64,000 nucleotides of DNA from an uncultured Lachnospiraceae bacterium (lineage in GTDB: Bacteria > Bacillota > Clostridia > Lachnospirales > Lachnospiraceae), in the NCBI GenBank assembly GCA_949840805.1, contig CATKXR010000015.1:22510-86509 (forward strand), given 5' to 3'. Below, one piece after another: positions 7,907 to 16,718 of this stretch. The notes under the pieces are model-generated. The model saw only the letters and a list, made by a program, of their open reading frames with translations. It was not told the origin of the DNA and did no database searches. The number at the start of each line of letters is the position of its first letter. The first letter of the stretch is position 1. Position numbers and translations under genes: made by a program.

Positions 7907-10900
7907 ATGGGAATAACAAAACTTGTATTAAAGCGTCCGGTTACTGTATTTATGGCGCTCCTCTGCCTGATCGTTTTTGGGATTTCTTCGGTTTTCAACG
8001 CGGATTTGGAGCAGATGCCGGACACGGACCAGCCTATGATGATCGTGTCGGCAAACTATTCCGGAACCAGCCCGGAAGATATGGATGAGCTGGTGACTCA
8101 GCCGATTGAGGACCAGGTCAGCACTTTGGAAGGCGTAAAAAGCATGACCTCCAATACGAGCGAGGGCAGGACCATGATCATGCTGGAATATGAATATGAG
8201 ACCGATATGGATGAAGCCTACGAAAATCTGAAGCAGGGCCTGGACCGGATACGGAGCCTTCCGGATGACGTGGAACCGTCCGTGATGAGGATGAACAACA
8301 ATGCCAATGCCAATATCATGCTGTCCGTTTCTCACAGCTCCCAGGAAAATCTTTATGATTATGTGGACCAGGTGGTCACGCCGGAATTTGAGAGGCTGAC
8401 AAACGTGGCAGAGGTGGATACCATGGGCGGTTCCTCCGAATACATACGGGTTGAGCTTTTATCAGACATGATGGAGCAGTACCATGTATCCATGAGCGAT
8501 ATTACTTCAGCCATGAACGGCGCCAGCCTTTCCTATCCGTCCGGCGATGCGGTGGCAGGCAGCCTGGAGCTCTCTGTCACCACCATGTCGGAAAACGACA
8601 CGCTGGAAGCGCTTTTGCAGGTGCCGATCATCAACTCGGACGGAAAGATGGTCTATTTAGAAGACATAGCTCACGTGTATTACACGAAGGAAGAGCGGGG
8701 AGGCGTGTCCCGGTACAACGGACAGGAGACCATTTCCCTTTCCATCACCAAACAGCAGAGCAGCACGGCCATGGCGCTTTCAGAGGAGGTCAAAAAAGCC
8801 ATTGCGGCGCTGGAAGCCAGTGACGAGGATCTGGAGATCCGGGTGGCCAGAGATGAGGCGGACTCCATTTTGGAATCGCTGCAGGACGTGGCTGTGACCA
8901 TGGTCCTGGCAGTATTGATTTCCATGGTTATTATCTTCGTGTTCTTCGGGGATTTTAAGGCCTCTCTGATTGTGGGAAGCTCGATCCCTACTTCCATATT
9001 GATGTCTCTCATTGTGATGACCCAGATGGGATTTTCTTTAAATGTCATTACCATGAGCGGCCTGGTCCTGGGAGTAGGGATGATGGTAGACAACTCCATC
9101 GTGGTATTGGAGAGCTGTTTCCGTGCCATGGACACGGCGGCAGACAAAGGGGCCCTTGGTTATGCCAAGGCGGCCCTGGAAGGAACCAATATTGTGATCC
9201 AGTCAATTATCGGTTCTACGGTCACTACTTGCGTGGTATTTATCCCGTTGGTATTTTTAAAGGGCATGACAGGGCAGATGTTCGGTTCCATGGGATATAC
9301 CATAGTCTACTGCATGTGCGCTTCCCTGATTTCCGCAATGTCTGTGGTGCCTTTGACTTACATGCTGTATAAGCCGAAGGAGAGGGACAGGGCGCCTATG
9401 TCCCGTCCGATCCTTCATCTGCAGAATCTGTACCGGAAAATCATGCCTGTATTTCTGGAACATAAGATAATGGTCATGGGGCTTTCCGTAGTGATCATCA
9501 TCAGCACCATCGTGTTGGCAAACGGCATGGAGACAGAGCTTATGACGGCGGACGACACGGGTACGATTACCGTCAGCATCGAGACAAGGCCAGGGCTTTT
9601 AAGCGAGCTGGCAGGCGAGATGTTAGAGCGGGCGGAAAAGATTGTGGCAGGACATGAGGATGTGGAGTCCTATATGCTCCGTTTTAACAATGACAGCGGA
9701 ACCATTACCGCTTATCTGAAGGACGGCCGGAAAATGAGCACGGACGAGATCGTGGCCCAGTGGGAAAATGAGATGGTGGATATTGACAACTGCACGATTG
9801 AGGTAGAAGCGTCCACATCCATGAGTTTTATGGGAAGAAGCCGGGGCTATGAAGCGATTCTGCAGGGGACACAGTACCAGGAGCTTCAGGAGGCAAGTAA
9901 CAGGATTGTGGAGGAACTCACGCAGCGGGATGATGTGATGAATGTCCATTCCAGTATAGAGAATACCGCGCCGGTGGTGGCGATCCGCGTAGATCCTGTA
10001 ATGGCTGCTGCTGAAGGGCTGACCGTCACCCAGATCGGTTCGATGGTGAAACAGTATTTGGACGGCCAGGAGATTGCCACTCTGGAAATTGACGGGCAGG
10101 AGATCCGTGTTAAGGCAGAATATCCGGAGGAGGAATACAGGACGGTTCCCCAGGTAAAACAGATTATTCTGAAAAAACCTTCCGGCGGTTCTGTGGCTCT
10201 GACGGATGTGGCGGAAATTTATTTCCGGGACAGCCCGGCTTCCATCCGCAAATCAGATAAGGCATATCAGGTGACGATTACGGCGGATTACATCCGCGGA
10301 AATGTCCAGTCCGCATTGGACAGCGAGGTGGTAAACCCGAATCTGACCGGAACCATTACCAGGGGAACAAACTCCAGGAACCGGATGATGAAAGAAGAAT
10401 TTTCCGGCCTGTACGGAGCCATTGCAACAGCGGTCTTTCTGGTATTTGTGGTTATGTCTGCCCAGTTTGAGTCGCCGAAGTTTTCTTTTATGGTCATGAC
10501 CACCATACCCTTCAGCCTGGTGGGTTCCTTTGGGCTTCTTAAGCTGACGGGCGTGACCATCAGCATGACTTCCATCCTGGGATTTTTGATTCTGGTGGGG
10601 ACGGTGGTGAATAATGGCATATTGTATGTGGATACGGTGAACCAGTACCGAATGTCCATGACGATCAGGGAAGCTTTGATTGAGGCGGGAGCCACCCGGC
10701 TTCGGCCGATCCTTATGACCAGCCTGACAACGATCCTTTCCATGATCCCCATGGCATTGGCTATTGGAAGCAGCGGTTCGACGACCCAGGGACTCGCGGT
10801 GGTGAATATCGGAGGGCTGACGGCTGGTGTTTTTGTGGCATTGTTTATTCTGCCGGTTTACTATGCTTTGATGAACGGGAGGAAGCAGAGGGTGGTGCTG

Positions 10901-10909
10901 GATATCTAA
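7907..10909 (+). CDS. RND-family efflux permease (AcrB/HAE1 type)
   Basis: A 1000-residue proton-driven exporter in the inner membrane. It has the family's duplicated layout: TM1 (about 12-30), a large extracytoplasmic porter/docking region, TM2-6 (about 330-530, with GVGMMVDNSIVVLES carrying the proton-relay acidic residue region), TM7, a second porter region, and TM8-12 near the C-terminus (LVGTVVNNGILYVD, then GATRLRPILMTSL). The start at 7907 has AAGGAGG 8 nt upstream. The 14-residue upstream extension is not needed. The length is at the short end of the HAE1 range (about 1000-1050). It lies in an operon with the adaptor, with the two TolC-like genes following after a 184-bp gap. The substrate is unknown. 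Confidence 0.92.
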   Translation: MGITKLVLKRPVTVFMALLCLIVFGISSVFNADLEQMPDTDQPMMIVSANYSGTSPEDMDELVTQPIEDQVSTLEGVKSMTSNTSEGRTMIMLEYEYETDMDEAYENLKQGLDRIRSLPDDVEPSVMRMNNNANANIMLSVSHSSQENLYDYVDQVVTPEFERLTNVAEVDTMGGSSEYIRVELLSDMMEQYHVSMSDITSAMNGASLSYPSGDAVAGSLELSVTTMSENDTLEALLQVPIINSDGKMVYLEDIAHVYYTKEERGGVSRYNGQETISLSITKQQSSTAMALSEEVKKAIAALEASDEDLEIRVARDEADSILESLQDVAVTMVLAVLISMVIIFVFFGDFKASLIVGSSIPTSILMSLIVMTQMGFSLNVITMSGLVLGVGMMVDNSIVVLESCFRAMDTAADKGALGYAKAALEGTNIVIQSIIGSTVTTCVVFIPLVFLKGMTGQMFGSMGYTIVYCMCASLISAMSVVPLTYMLYKPKERDRAPMSRPILHLQNLYRKIMPVFLEHKIMVMGLSVVIIISTIVLANGMETELMTADDTGTITVSIETRPGLLSELAGEMLERAEKIVAGHEDVESYMLRFNNDSGTITAYLKDGRKMSTDEIVAQWENEMVDIDNCTIEVEASTSMSFMGRSRGYEAILQGTQYQELQEASNRIVEELTQRDDVMNVHSSIENTAPVVAIRVDPVMAAAEGLTVTQIGSMVKQYLDGQEIATLEIDGQEIRVKAEYPEEEYRTVPQVKQIILKKPSGGSVALTDVAEIYFRDSPASIRKSDKAYQVTITADYIRGNVQSALDSEVVNPNLTGTITRGTNSRNRMMKEEFSGLYGAIATAVFLVFVVMSAQFESPKFSFMVMTTIPFSLVGSFGLLKLTGVTISMTSILGFLILVGTVVNNGILYVDTVNQYRMSMTIREALIEAGATRLRPILMTSLTTILSMIPMALAIGSSGSTTQGLAVVNIGGLTAGVFVALFILPVYYALMNGRKQRVVLDI

Positions 10910-10946
10910 CTTCATAATATTGAAAGATATTTATGGCAAGAAAGGG

Positions 10947-10975
10947 TTGCAGGAAACGGGAATGTGTATTATCAT
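10947..10975 (+). promoter_or_regulatory. Possible promoter for the TolC-like pair
   Basis: TTGCAG (10947-10952), 17 bp and TATCAT (10970-10975) lie upstream of the first TolC-like gene. The match is moderate, and read-through from the RND gene is also possible because no terminator is seen between them. Confidence 0.35.
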
Positions 10976-11093
10976 AAGTGTATTAATATAATTCATACGG
11001 TTGCGCTCGGCATATGAAGCAGGGGGCTTTTTGCCAGGGAATCAAAAGCAGCCGAAAAAGCGGCCGGGACGGCTGGAATCAAGACAGGAAAGG

Positions 11094-12287
11094 ATGGAAG
11101 ACCGGATGAGGTACAGGAATTGGATGAGTCGAAAAAGCAGGATTGCAGGGTGTCTTGCCTTTATGGCAGGGATTTCCCTGCTGCCGTTTCCGGCCATGGC
11201 GCAGCAGAGCCCGGAATTTGCTTATCCGGCGGAGAAATGGGCGGCATTGCGGGACGACCGGTTAGAATATGAGGAGATTCCGGATCTGGTTCATGAGTAT
11301 AATAACACGGTTTTGAAAAATGTTATTTCTTACCGGGAAGAAAAGGATAAGGACAGGGATGACGTGGCTCAGGATTATTATGATACGGCAGACGATATTT
11401 ACAGGAATATTCAGTACCCGGACCCGGAGGACAGCGATTACGGCGCCAGGATGGCTTCTATCTTAAACAGCCGTTTACAGGCCGAGCAGATGATGGAGCG
11501 GGGGGACGAGAATACCGAGGACAATGAAACCATTAAGATGGGGTATGACCAGGCGGAAGACAATCTGGTCAAACAGGCCCAGGGGCTGATGATCCAGTAT
11601 TGGAGCCAGTATTACAGCCTGGAAAGTTTAAGGGAGAGGACGTCCCAGGCGGAGATCAGCTATCAGTCGGAACAGAATCGTTTAAATGCAGGCATGTCCA
11701 CCGAGGCAAAGGTGCTAAGCGCCAGGGAAGCGATAAATACTGCAAAAGCCTCTGTTGTATCGGCGGAGAGCAGCCTGGAAAAAACGAAAGAAAGCCTGTG
11801 CCTTATGTTAGGATGGGGCTATGGCGCCGATGTGGAGATCGGAGAACTGCCGGACCCGGATCCGGAACAGGTTGCGGCTATTGACGTGGAGGAAGATGTC
11901 CGGACGGCGCTGGAGAAAAACTACAGCCTGAAGCTGACGGAGAAACGCCTTGCCAATGCCCGCACCGTAAAGGTAAGGGAAACTCTCGAGCAGACAAAAA
12001 AGAACCAGAGGGAGGCAGTCGCCACCAATGTGAAGGACAGCTACACCAGCCTGGTTTTGGCAAAGTCCAATTACGAGCAGGCCGTACAGGCATTTGAGCT
12101 GGAAAAGACTTCCATGGATTCCGCGTCCAGGAAGCTGGCGGCAGGGACCATCACTGCCAATGCCTATCAGTCCCAGCAGTCCTCTTATCTGACGGCCGAG
12201 GTGGAGGTCCGCACCAAAAAGCTGGCTCTTTTGTCGGCATTTGTAGATTATCAATGGGCCGTGGACGGGCTTGCTTCGGCTTCGTAA
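11094..12287 (+). CDS. TolC-family outer-channel-like protein, first copy
   Basis: An exported protein of about 397 residues. A signal peptide around the segment MSRKSRIAGCLAFMAGISLL ends at AMA|QQ. The mature part is almost entirely long amphipathic helices with heptad-like spacing in two halves, as in TolC (for example NTAKASVVSAESSLEKTKES and its C-terminal counterpart NYEQAVQAFELEK). TolC proteins form the exit duct of tripartite pumps. Starts at 11094, 11106 and 11124 are all possible. 11124 has an AGGA at good distance and gives the tidiest signal peptide. The longer frame to 11001 is unlikely. The second TolC-like gene begins 10 bp after the stop. In a single-membrane organism the structural role is unclear. 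Confidence 0.75.
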   Translation: MEDRMRYRNWMSRKSRIAGCLAFMAGISLLPFPAMAQQSPEFAYPAEKWAALRDDRLEYEEIPDLVHEYNNTVLKNVISYREEKDKDRDDVAQDYYDTADDIYRNIQYPDPEDSDYGARMASILNSRLQAEQMMERGDENTEDNETIKMGYDQAEDNLVKQAQGLMIQYWSQYYSLESLRERTSQAEISYQSEQNRLNAGMSTEAKVLSAREAINTAKASVVSAESSLEKTKESLCLMLGWGYGADVEIGELPDPDPEQVAAIDVEEDVRTALEKNYSLKLTEKRLANARTVKVRETLEQTKKNQREAVATNVKDSYTSLVLAKSNYEQAVQAFELEKTSMDSASRKLAAGTITANAYQSQQSSYLTAEVEVRTKKLALLSAFVDYQWAVDGLASAS

Positions 12288-12297
12288 GGAATTAAGA

Positions 12298-13590
12298 ATG
12301 GAGACTGGCATGAGCGTGGACAGATTTGGAAAAGGATTAAGGAGAAGGAAAGCAGGAAGGAGCGCGGCCGCCGCCGTATTGGCCGCGGCGGCTTTGGGAA
12401 TGACGGCATGCCCTGTCATGGCGGCGGGCGGGGGAACGCAAGAAGCAGGAAAAATCGCGGCTGAGGGAAGCGAGGCGGCGGGGAAGAGAGACGAGGCCGA
12501 GGAAATTGCGGCTGAGGGAAGCGAGGCGGCGGGAAGCGGCGAGGCTGAAGAAAATGCTGCCCCGAAGGATAGCGTCATTGTGGAATATGATAATTTAAGA
12601 CAGCTTCTTCTGGACGGGAACCTGGATCTGAAACAGGCCAACGATAGTTACGAGAGTACAAAGAAGAATTATCAGGAATTGATGGAGCAGATGCGGGAAG
12701 AACAGGCGTATATGAAGTTTATGGCAGTAAAATATGAAGATACGGAGAACGAGGCCGCCTATTCTGCAAACGCGGGGATTCTGGGAAGGCAGGCCAGTAT
12801 GCTGGCTAAGAGGATTGAGGCTTTGAACAGAAAGACCCAAGTCCTGGTCCTGGAGGAAAATGCAGATTCTTATACCATGGCCGCCCAGTCAGTGATGAAT
12901 TCCTACAATCAGGCGGTGCTGAATATGGCGGCTAAGGAGAAAAGCGTTCAGGCGAAAGAGGCCGCTTATCAGGCTGTGACAAAAAAGAAGTCTGTGGGGG
13001 CGGCTACGGCTGCGGAGGTGATGGAAGCCGCCGACAGGCTGCTTGCGGAACAGAATCTTTCAGGCACTTACCGTCAACAGGCAGACCGGCTTCGTTTCCA
13101 GCTTCTTTCCATGCTGGGATTGGAAGATAATAACGAGGTGGCTATAGGAGCCGTTCCGGAGCCGGATTTGTCAGAGATTGACGGGATTGATTTTGAAAAA
13201 GACAAGACAAAGGCAGTTAATAACAGCAGCTCGGTTCAGAACATCCGCCGGTCACGGGCAGGAAGCACAGAAGAGATCCGCCGGAAAGCTGTCCAGGAGG
13301 CGGAAGCGGAGGGAAACGCAGAGACGGAATTTCTGGCGGCTTATGAGGAGCTGCAGGCAGCAAAGCTGGAATACCAGGCCGCTCAGGACGCATACGAGAG
13401 CGCCCGGATTGCCTACCATTCTCTGCAGAAAAAAAATCAGGCAGGGATGCTTGACCGGACGGAGTATCTGGAAGGGGAGGCGGCCTATCTGGAAGCGCAG
13501 GCAAAGCGGGGCAGTGCGGCGATGGAGCTGCAGCAGGCTTTGGAGGATTATCGGTGGCTGGTGAAAGGAGCAGAAGAAACACGGGGATAA
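12298..13590 (+). CDS. TolC-family-like coiled-coil exported protein, second copy
   Basis: A 430-residue protein with a signal peptide (Arg/Lys-rich n-region, then AAAAVLAAAALGMT, probable cut near VMA|AGG) and a Glu/Ala/Gly-rich linker. The linker contains a duplicated IAAEGSEAAG segment. A long helical region with TolC-like halves then starts near residue 100. It is more diverged than the first copy. The start at 12298 has AAGGA 7 nt upstream. The frame also opens at 12271 inside the preceding gene, which is less likely. An intrinsic terminator follows at 13608-13648 and closes the efflux operon. Two successive TolC-like genes suggest a hetero-oligomeric duct or two alternative partners, which is inference. 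Confidence 0.65.
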   Translation: METGMSVDRFGKGLRRRKAGRSAAAAVLAAAALGMTACPVMAAGGGTQEAGKIAAEGSEAAGKRDEAEEIAAEGSEAAGSGEAEENAAPKDSVIVEYDNLRQLLLDGNLDLKQANDSYESTKKNYQELMEQMREEQAYMKFMAVKYEDTENEAAYSANAGILGRQASMLAKRIEALNRKTQVLVLEENADSYTMAAQSVMNSYNQAVLNMAAKEKSVQAKEAAYQAVTKKKSVGAATAAEVMEAADRLLAEQNLSGTYRQQADRLRFQLLSMLGLEDNNEVAIGAVPEPDLSEIDGIDFEKDKTKAVNNSSSVQNIRRSRAGSTEEIRRKAVQEAEAEGNAETEFLAAYEELQAAKLEYQAAQDAYESARIAYHSLQKKNQAGMLDRTEYLEGEAAYLEAQAKRGSAAMELQQALEDYRWLVKGAEETRG

Positions 13591-13607
13591 GTTACGGACA
13601 GGGAAGG

Positions 13608-13648
13608 ATACAGGGCCTTTTGGAAGGAAGACGGCCCTGTATTTTTTT
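13608..13648 (+). terminator. Intrinsic terminator of the efflux operon
   Basis: A perfect 10-bp stem, ATACAGGGCC (13608-13617) with GGCCCTGTAT (13633-13642), is followed by seven T. It is textbook Rho-independent. Confidence 0.93.
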
Positions 13649-13682
13649 GCGTTTTCTTTGCCGGGAACAGACGGGTATTTGG

Positions 13683-13711
13683 TTGAAATTTTTAGTTAAA
13701 TAGTATATAAT
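13683..13711 (+). promoter_or_regulatory. Sigma-A-type promoter for the MgtC/SapB gene
   Basis: TTGAAA (13683-13688), a 17-bp A/T-rich spacer and TATAAT (13706-13711) lie 25 bp before the MgtC start. Hexamers and spacing are close to ideal. Confidence 0.85.
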
Positions 13712-13736
13712 TTTTTATCAGAAAGGAGAGGCAGTT

Positions 13737-14435
13737 ATGGGATATGCGAAAAATTTTGTGGTTTTTGAACAGTTTCAGATGCCAGGGCTGCTGATGCAGG
13801 CAGAGTATTTATTCCGGATTCTCCTGGCTGTCTTTTTCGGCGCCCTCATTGGCAGTGAAAGGCGGAAGCGCACCCAGTCGGTGGCCACCAGGACCCTTAC
13901 CGTGGTGGCATTTGGGGCGTCCCTTATGATGGTGATATCAAAATACGGATATACGGATGTGCCGGGATTTGACGCGGCCAGGATGGCGGCCCAGGTGGTA
14001 GGCGGGGTCGGATTTTTAGGTGCCGGGGTGATTTTTGTAAAAAATAATCTGGTCAACGGGCTGACCAGCGCGGCGATTATATGGGTGACGGCCGGCATGG
14101 GGCTGGCTTTGGGGGCAGGAATGTACATAATCGGCATCAGCGCTGCCATTTTGATTCTCATTATGCAGTATGTGTTTTTCAATGTTGCATATTTCAATAA
14201 AGAGGCGTATAATGGCTGTGTTCGGCTCACTATCGTCCAAAAGCCGGGAGCAGTAGAGTCCATGGAGAACTTTCTGGAAGGACAGAATGTAGAAGTCATC
14301 GGAATCAAGGTGCAGAAAGTGAAAAAGGGTGAGATCAAGGTGGAATTTGACGTGATCTATCCGGCAGGGTTTAAAAAATCAGGGTTGCTTTCTAAACTGG
14401 TAGAGCTGGAAGACGTGCTGGCGGCAAGTGAGTAA
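13737..14435 (+). CDS. MgtC/SapB family membrane protein
   Basis: A 232-residue protein. The N-terminal half carries about four or five transmembrane helices with the family signature GALIGSERRKRTQ (about 40-50), ATRTLTVVAFGASL, and the glycine-rich VVGGVGFLGAGVI. A soluble ACT-like C-terminal domain starts near residue 160. MgtC/SapB proteins are linked to growth in low magnesium and to control of membrane ATP synthase or phosphate balance. The exact role in Clostridia is not settled. AGGAG sits 8-13 nt before the ATG. It has its own promoter and probably forms its own unit. There is no magnesium riboswitch in the 30-nt leader. Confidence 0.88.
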   Translation: MGYAKNFVVFEQFQMPGLLMQAEYLFRILLAVFFGALIGSERRKRTQSVATRTLTVVAFGASLMMVISKYGYTDVPGFDAARMAAQVVGGVGFLGAGVIFVKNNLVNGLTSAAIIWVTAGMGLALGAGMYIIGISAAILILIMQYVFFNVAYFNKEAYNGCVRLTIVQKPGAVESMENFLEGQNVEVIGIKVQKVKKGEIKVEFDVIYPAGFKKSGLLSKLVELEDVLAASE

Positions 14436-14640
14436 AAGGATGAGACCGGCGGCTTTTCCAGGCAGGCATTGCCATTGCCGGAATCGACGCAGAGGATTAT
14501 CATATAAGAGACAGTTCTTAAGACAGGAGGAGTGCGTAGCGGGATGGATGACTCGGGGGTTCAGTGAGGAAGCTTTCAGAAGAATAAAAGGCAGAAATAA
14601 GACATAAGGAAAAGCAAAAAGGGAAGAAGGAGAGAGAAAA

Positions 14641-15252
14641 ATGGCCATCATTGAGAAACTGGCAGATATGGTGGGAGTAACGCCGCAGGTATTCATCATT
14701 ACGGTTGTTATCTTGGTAGTCTTGTTTATCATTATTTACATCAAAATCAGCCTGGACGAGAAGAAAGGCGTAAACAGCCAGGAAAAGGAAGAGATCCGCA
14801 AGATTATCACAAATCTGGTTCCGGATGGAGGACAGTACATGGCAGCTTATGCCCACAGCAAAGAAGTATATGGCGGCGCCCGGATGAGACGTGAGGTATA
14901 CCATTATTATGCGGTAGGATTCCGGCAGGATCAGACAGATCATTTGTGGGTAGTCCCGATCGGCGTGGAAGGCGGAAAGATCGTCTATACGAAACCTGTC
15001 CGGGCAAGTTCGGAAAACGTGAATTTTGTAGGCGGCAATGCTTATGAGCTGCAGCTGAATTTTCCGGGCGGAAAGGACAGCAAATATATACTGAAGGTGG
15101 AAGAAAGCAACACCAAGATGGGCAAGGAGTGCCAGGTAAATATCCAGCAGCCGGACGAGGCAAAGGCATGGCAAGAATTTGCTCCCAAATTCCAGGAGCG
15201 TGTCAATGCGGAACGAGGAGTGGATAAAAAAGGCCGGGTTGCAAAAAAGTAA
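14641..15252 (+). CDS. Hypothetical single-pass membrane protein
   Basis: A 203-residue protein with one strongly hydrophobic helix at about 18-38 (VFIITVVILVVLFIIIYIK) and a soluble domain of about 160 residues with alternating strand-like segments, ending in a Lys-rich tail. I do not recognise the family. AAGGAG lies shortly before the ATG. The next gene, at 15301, is a member of the three-protein membrane family and is separated by 48 bp, so the two are probably co-transcribed. No terminator or clear promoter is seen in the 205-bp gap upstream. Confidence 0.65.
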   Translation: MAIIEKLADMVGVTPQVFIITVVILVVLFIIIYIKISLDEKKGVNSQEKEEIRKIITNLVPDGGQYMAAYAHSKEVYGGARMRREVYHYYAVGFRQDQTDHLWVVPIGVEGGKIVYTKPVRASSENVNFVGGNAYELQLNFPGGKDSKYILKVEESNTKMGKECQVNIQQPDEAKAWQEFAPKFQERVNAERGVDKKGRVAKK

Positions 15253-15300
15253 GCAGGGAAGCTGACAAAAACAATTCGTACATACAGGAGGGAAAGTACA

Positions 15301-15969
15301 TTGAAGATTGGAAATATTTTCAGGTCATTGAGCACAGGAGTGCTGATGCTTCTGGGTATTGGCGGGATGCTGCTGTATATGACCGCATCGGATTTGGTCG
15401 TGTCGTTTAAGCCGTCAATCAGTTTTGAGGATATGCTGGACGGAAAGGAAGTAAAGTCCGGGAGCCACGTAAAGGGAAATGTGGTATACGTGTTTGACAG
15501 CTTTGCATCGGAAAGCACTTATACCCGGTATAAGGACGGCTCCCGCAGCGGCAGCAGGAAGTCAGGGAATTATTATCTGATCCCTGCCGGCGAGGAAAAA
15601 TTTTTGGCCCTGAAAAGCCGCCAGGCGGATGTAGAGGCATTGGACCAGCTTATAGATGAGACTATGAACTATATGACAACCGGGGAGGAGCCGTCCACAG
15701 AATTTTTTATGGAAGGCCATGTGGAGAAGCTGGAGGGAAAGCCGCTGGATTATTATAAGGAATACCTGATTGAAGGCGGTTTCACGGAGGAAGAAGTGGA
15801 AGCCATGGGAGAGCCTCTGGTGGTGGAATTCATAAGCTTCACCGCAGTGCGGGTTATGTTTGTGATCGGGCTGCTGCTGGTGGCATTGTCAGTGTTTTTG
15901 TTCATGCGGCGGTATTGGATCGAGACAAGAGGTTCAGGGCTTAAGCGGGCGGAAGACCTGCCAGGGTGA
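15301..15969 (+). CDS. Membrane protein of unknown function, family member C
   Basis: A 222-residue protein with a helix at about 10-28, an outer domain of about 150 residues and a second helix at about 178-198, then a short basic tail. It is the minimal form of the family seen at 1591 and 3027: the same two-helix frame around an outer domain with GSHVKGNVVYVFDSF, YYLIPAG and FMEGHVEKL strands. It lacks the large cytoplasmic C-terminal domains of the other two. The start is TTG at 15301, set by an AGGAGGG about 8 nt upstream. No in-frame ATG fits. Its function is not known. Confidence 0.7.
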   Translation: MKIGNIFRSLSTGVLMLLGIGGMLLYMTASDLVVSFKPSISFEDMLDGKEVKSGSHVKGNVVYVFDSFASESTYTRYKDGSRSGSRKSGNYYLIPAGEEKFLALKSRQADVEALDQLIDETMNYMTTGEEPSTEFFMEGHVEKLEGKPLDYYKEYLIEGGFTEEEVEAMGEPLVVEFISFTAVRVMFVIGLLLVALSVFLFMRRYWIETRGSGLKRAEDLPG

Positions 15970-16348
15970 ACCTGAAAATAAGGGAACTGTGTTGGCAAAT
16001 GATTTGGCTTGCGGGGATATCCGGATTGCAGCAGAAGAAGATAAAAGGGTACGGGTCAATGGCGGGTTCAGCCGGATCCGTGCTTTTTTATTTGTGGGGT
16101 AAATATATGATATCCGGTATCTTGTACAACAGGCTTTTTTCTTCCTTTGAAGTATCGAATTCCAATATGGTTTCTGCGGGAACAGGGATCCTATTATTAA
16201 GATTGATAGCTCCATGTTTTCAGATGGCATGCGCAAAGACATTGTACGCATGGAACACCCTGTTGGCAATGAATACAGTTCTTAACTAACTGACATTGCG
16301 AGTGAACAGTCATTAAAATTAAAAAATTATAAACACACTAATTTAGGC

Positions 16349-16377
16349 TTGTCATGTAAAAAAATTTATGTTATGCT
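16349..16377 (+). promoter_or_regulatory. Promoter of the surface-protein locus
   Basis: TTGTCA (16349-16354), 17 bp and TATGCT (16372-16377) match a sigma-A promoter. Transcription would start near 16384, leaving an untranslated leader of about 335 nt before the first surface-protein gene. Confidence 0.6.
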
Positions 16378-16390
16378 GTATCTACTTATC

Positions 16391-16475
16391 GCAGATATTC
16401 GTTCTGCAATATTCAAAGGAACGACGAAATGTCGTTTATCAGACACTTTTAGAAGTGTATCTGGCTTTTCGCCGG
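16391..16475 (+). promoter_or_regulatory. Structured 5' leader, unidentified RNA
   Basis: Four consecutive hairpins can be read: GCAGA/TCTGC (16391-16407); AACGAC/GTCGTT with a GAAAT loop (16420-16436); CAGA-CACTT/AAGTG-TCTG with a 2-nt bulge (about 16440-16462); and CTGGC/GCCGG (16461-16475). Such dense pairing directly after a promoter suggests a cis-acting RNA. It does not match riboswitch classes I can recall (purine, c-di-GMP-I, cobalamin, T-box), so no ligand is proposed. Confidence 0.4.
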
Positions 16476-16589
16476 AGATTATCAAGAGTCAAAAGGATTG
16501 ATAGTTTTAGGAAATGGGGTGATATTATGGATTGAACCAATACGATTCATTGTATTTTGCCTATAAAAGATTTTAATGATCATTATTCA

Positions 16590-16650
16590 AAATCCGAATC
16601 CGGATTTGTAAGGTTCTGAAACTTTTGGACAGCAAATATGCTGTGTTTTT
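16590..16650 (+). terminator. Leader hairpins, possible attenuator
   Basis: AAATCCG/CGGATTT (16590-16607) is followed by ACAGCA/TGCTGT with an AATA loop (16629-16644) and GTTTTT. The second hairpin looks like a weak intrinsic terminator only 70 nt before the first surface-protein gene. A conditional (attenuation) role is therefore possible. This is inference from the sequence pattern. Confidence 0.4.
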
Positions 16651-16718
16651 AATTCTCTTTAAAAGAAAATCCAAATGTAAAAGAAAAGTAAAAGCCATAA
16701 CAGGCAAGAAAGGATAAA

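Larger units (their letters stand above)
15970..16718 (+). other. Long non-coding stretch before the surface-protein locus
   Basis: This stretch of 749 bp has no gene I can support. The first 300 bp have short open frames on both strands without ribosome sites or recognisable products and may be decayed coding DNA. From about 16300 the base composition becomes visibly A+T-rich. This part holds a promoter (16349-16377), a structured leader and a small terminator-like hairpin, all described separately. Confidence 0.5.

Noticed and set aside
10253..10915. A 220-codon minus-strand frame opposite the RND gene.
   Set aside because: It is His/Arg-rich shadow coding opposite conserved RND transmembrane helices and has no ribosome site.
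15966..16289. A 107-codon open frame on the plus strand.
   Set aside because: No ribosome site, no recognisable domain and poor codon character. It overlaps the preceding gene's stop region. Probably chance or decayed DNA.
16391..16475. A c-di-GMP riboswitch upstream of the adhesin genes.
   Set aside because: The hairpins do not contain the conserved class-I or class-II core elements. It is left as an unidentified leader.
16310..16579. Inverted 10-bp repeats (TCATTAAAAT / ATTTTAATGA) flanking the surface-locus promoter, suggesting an invertible promoter.
   Set aside because: The arms are only 10 bp of A+T-rich sequence, match does not extend outward, and no invertase gene is near. Chance is a sufficient explanation.
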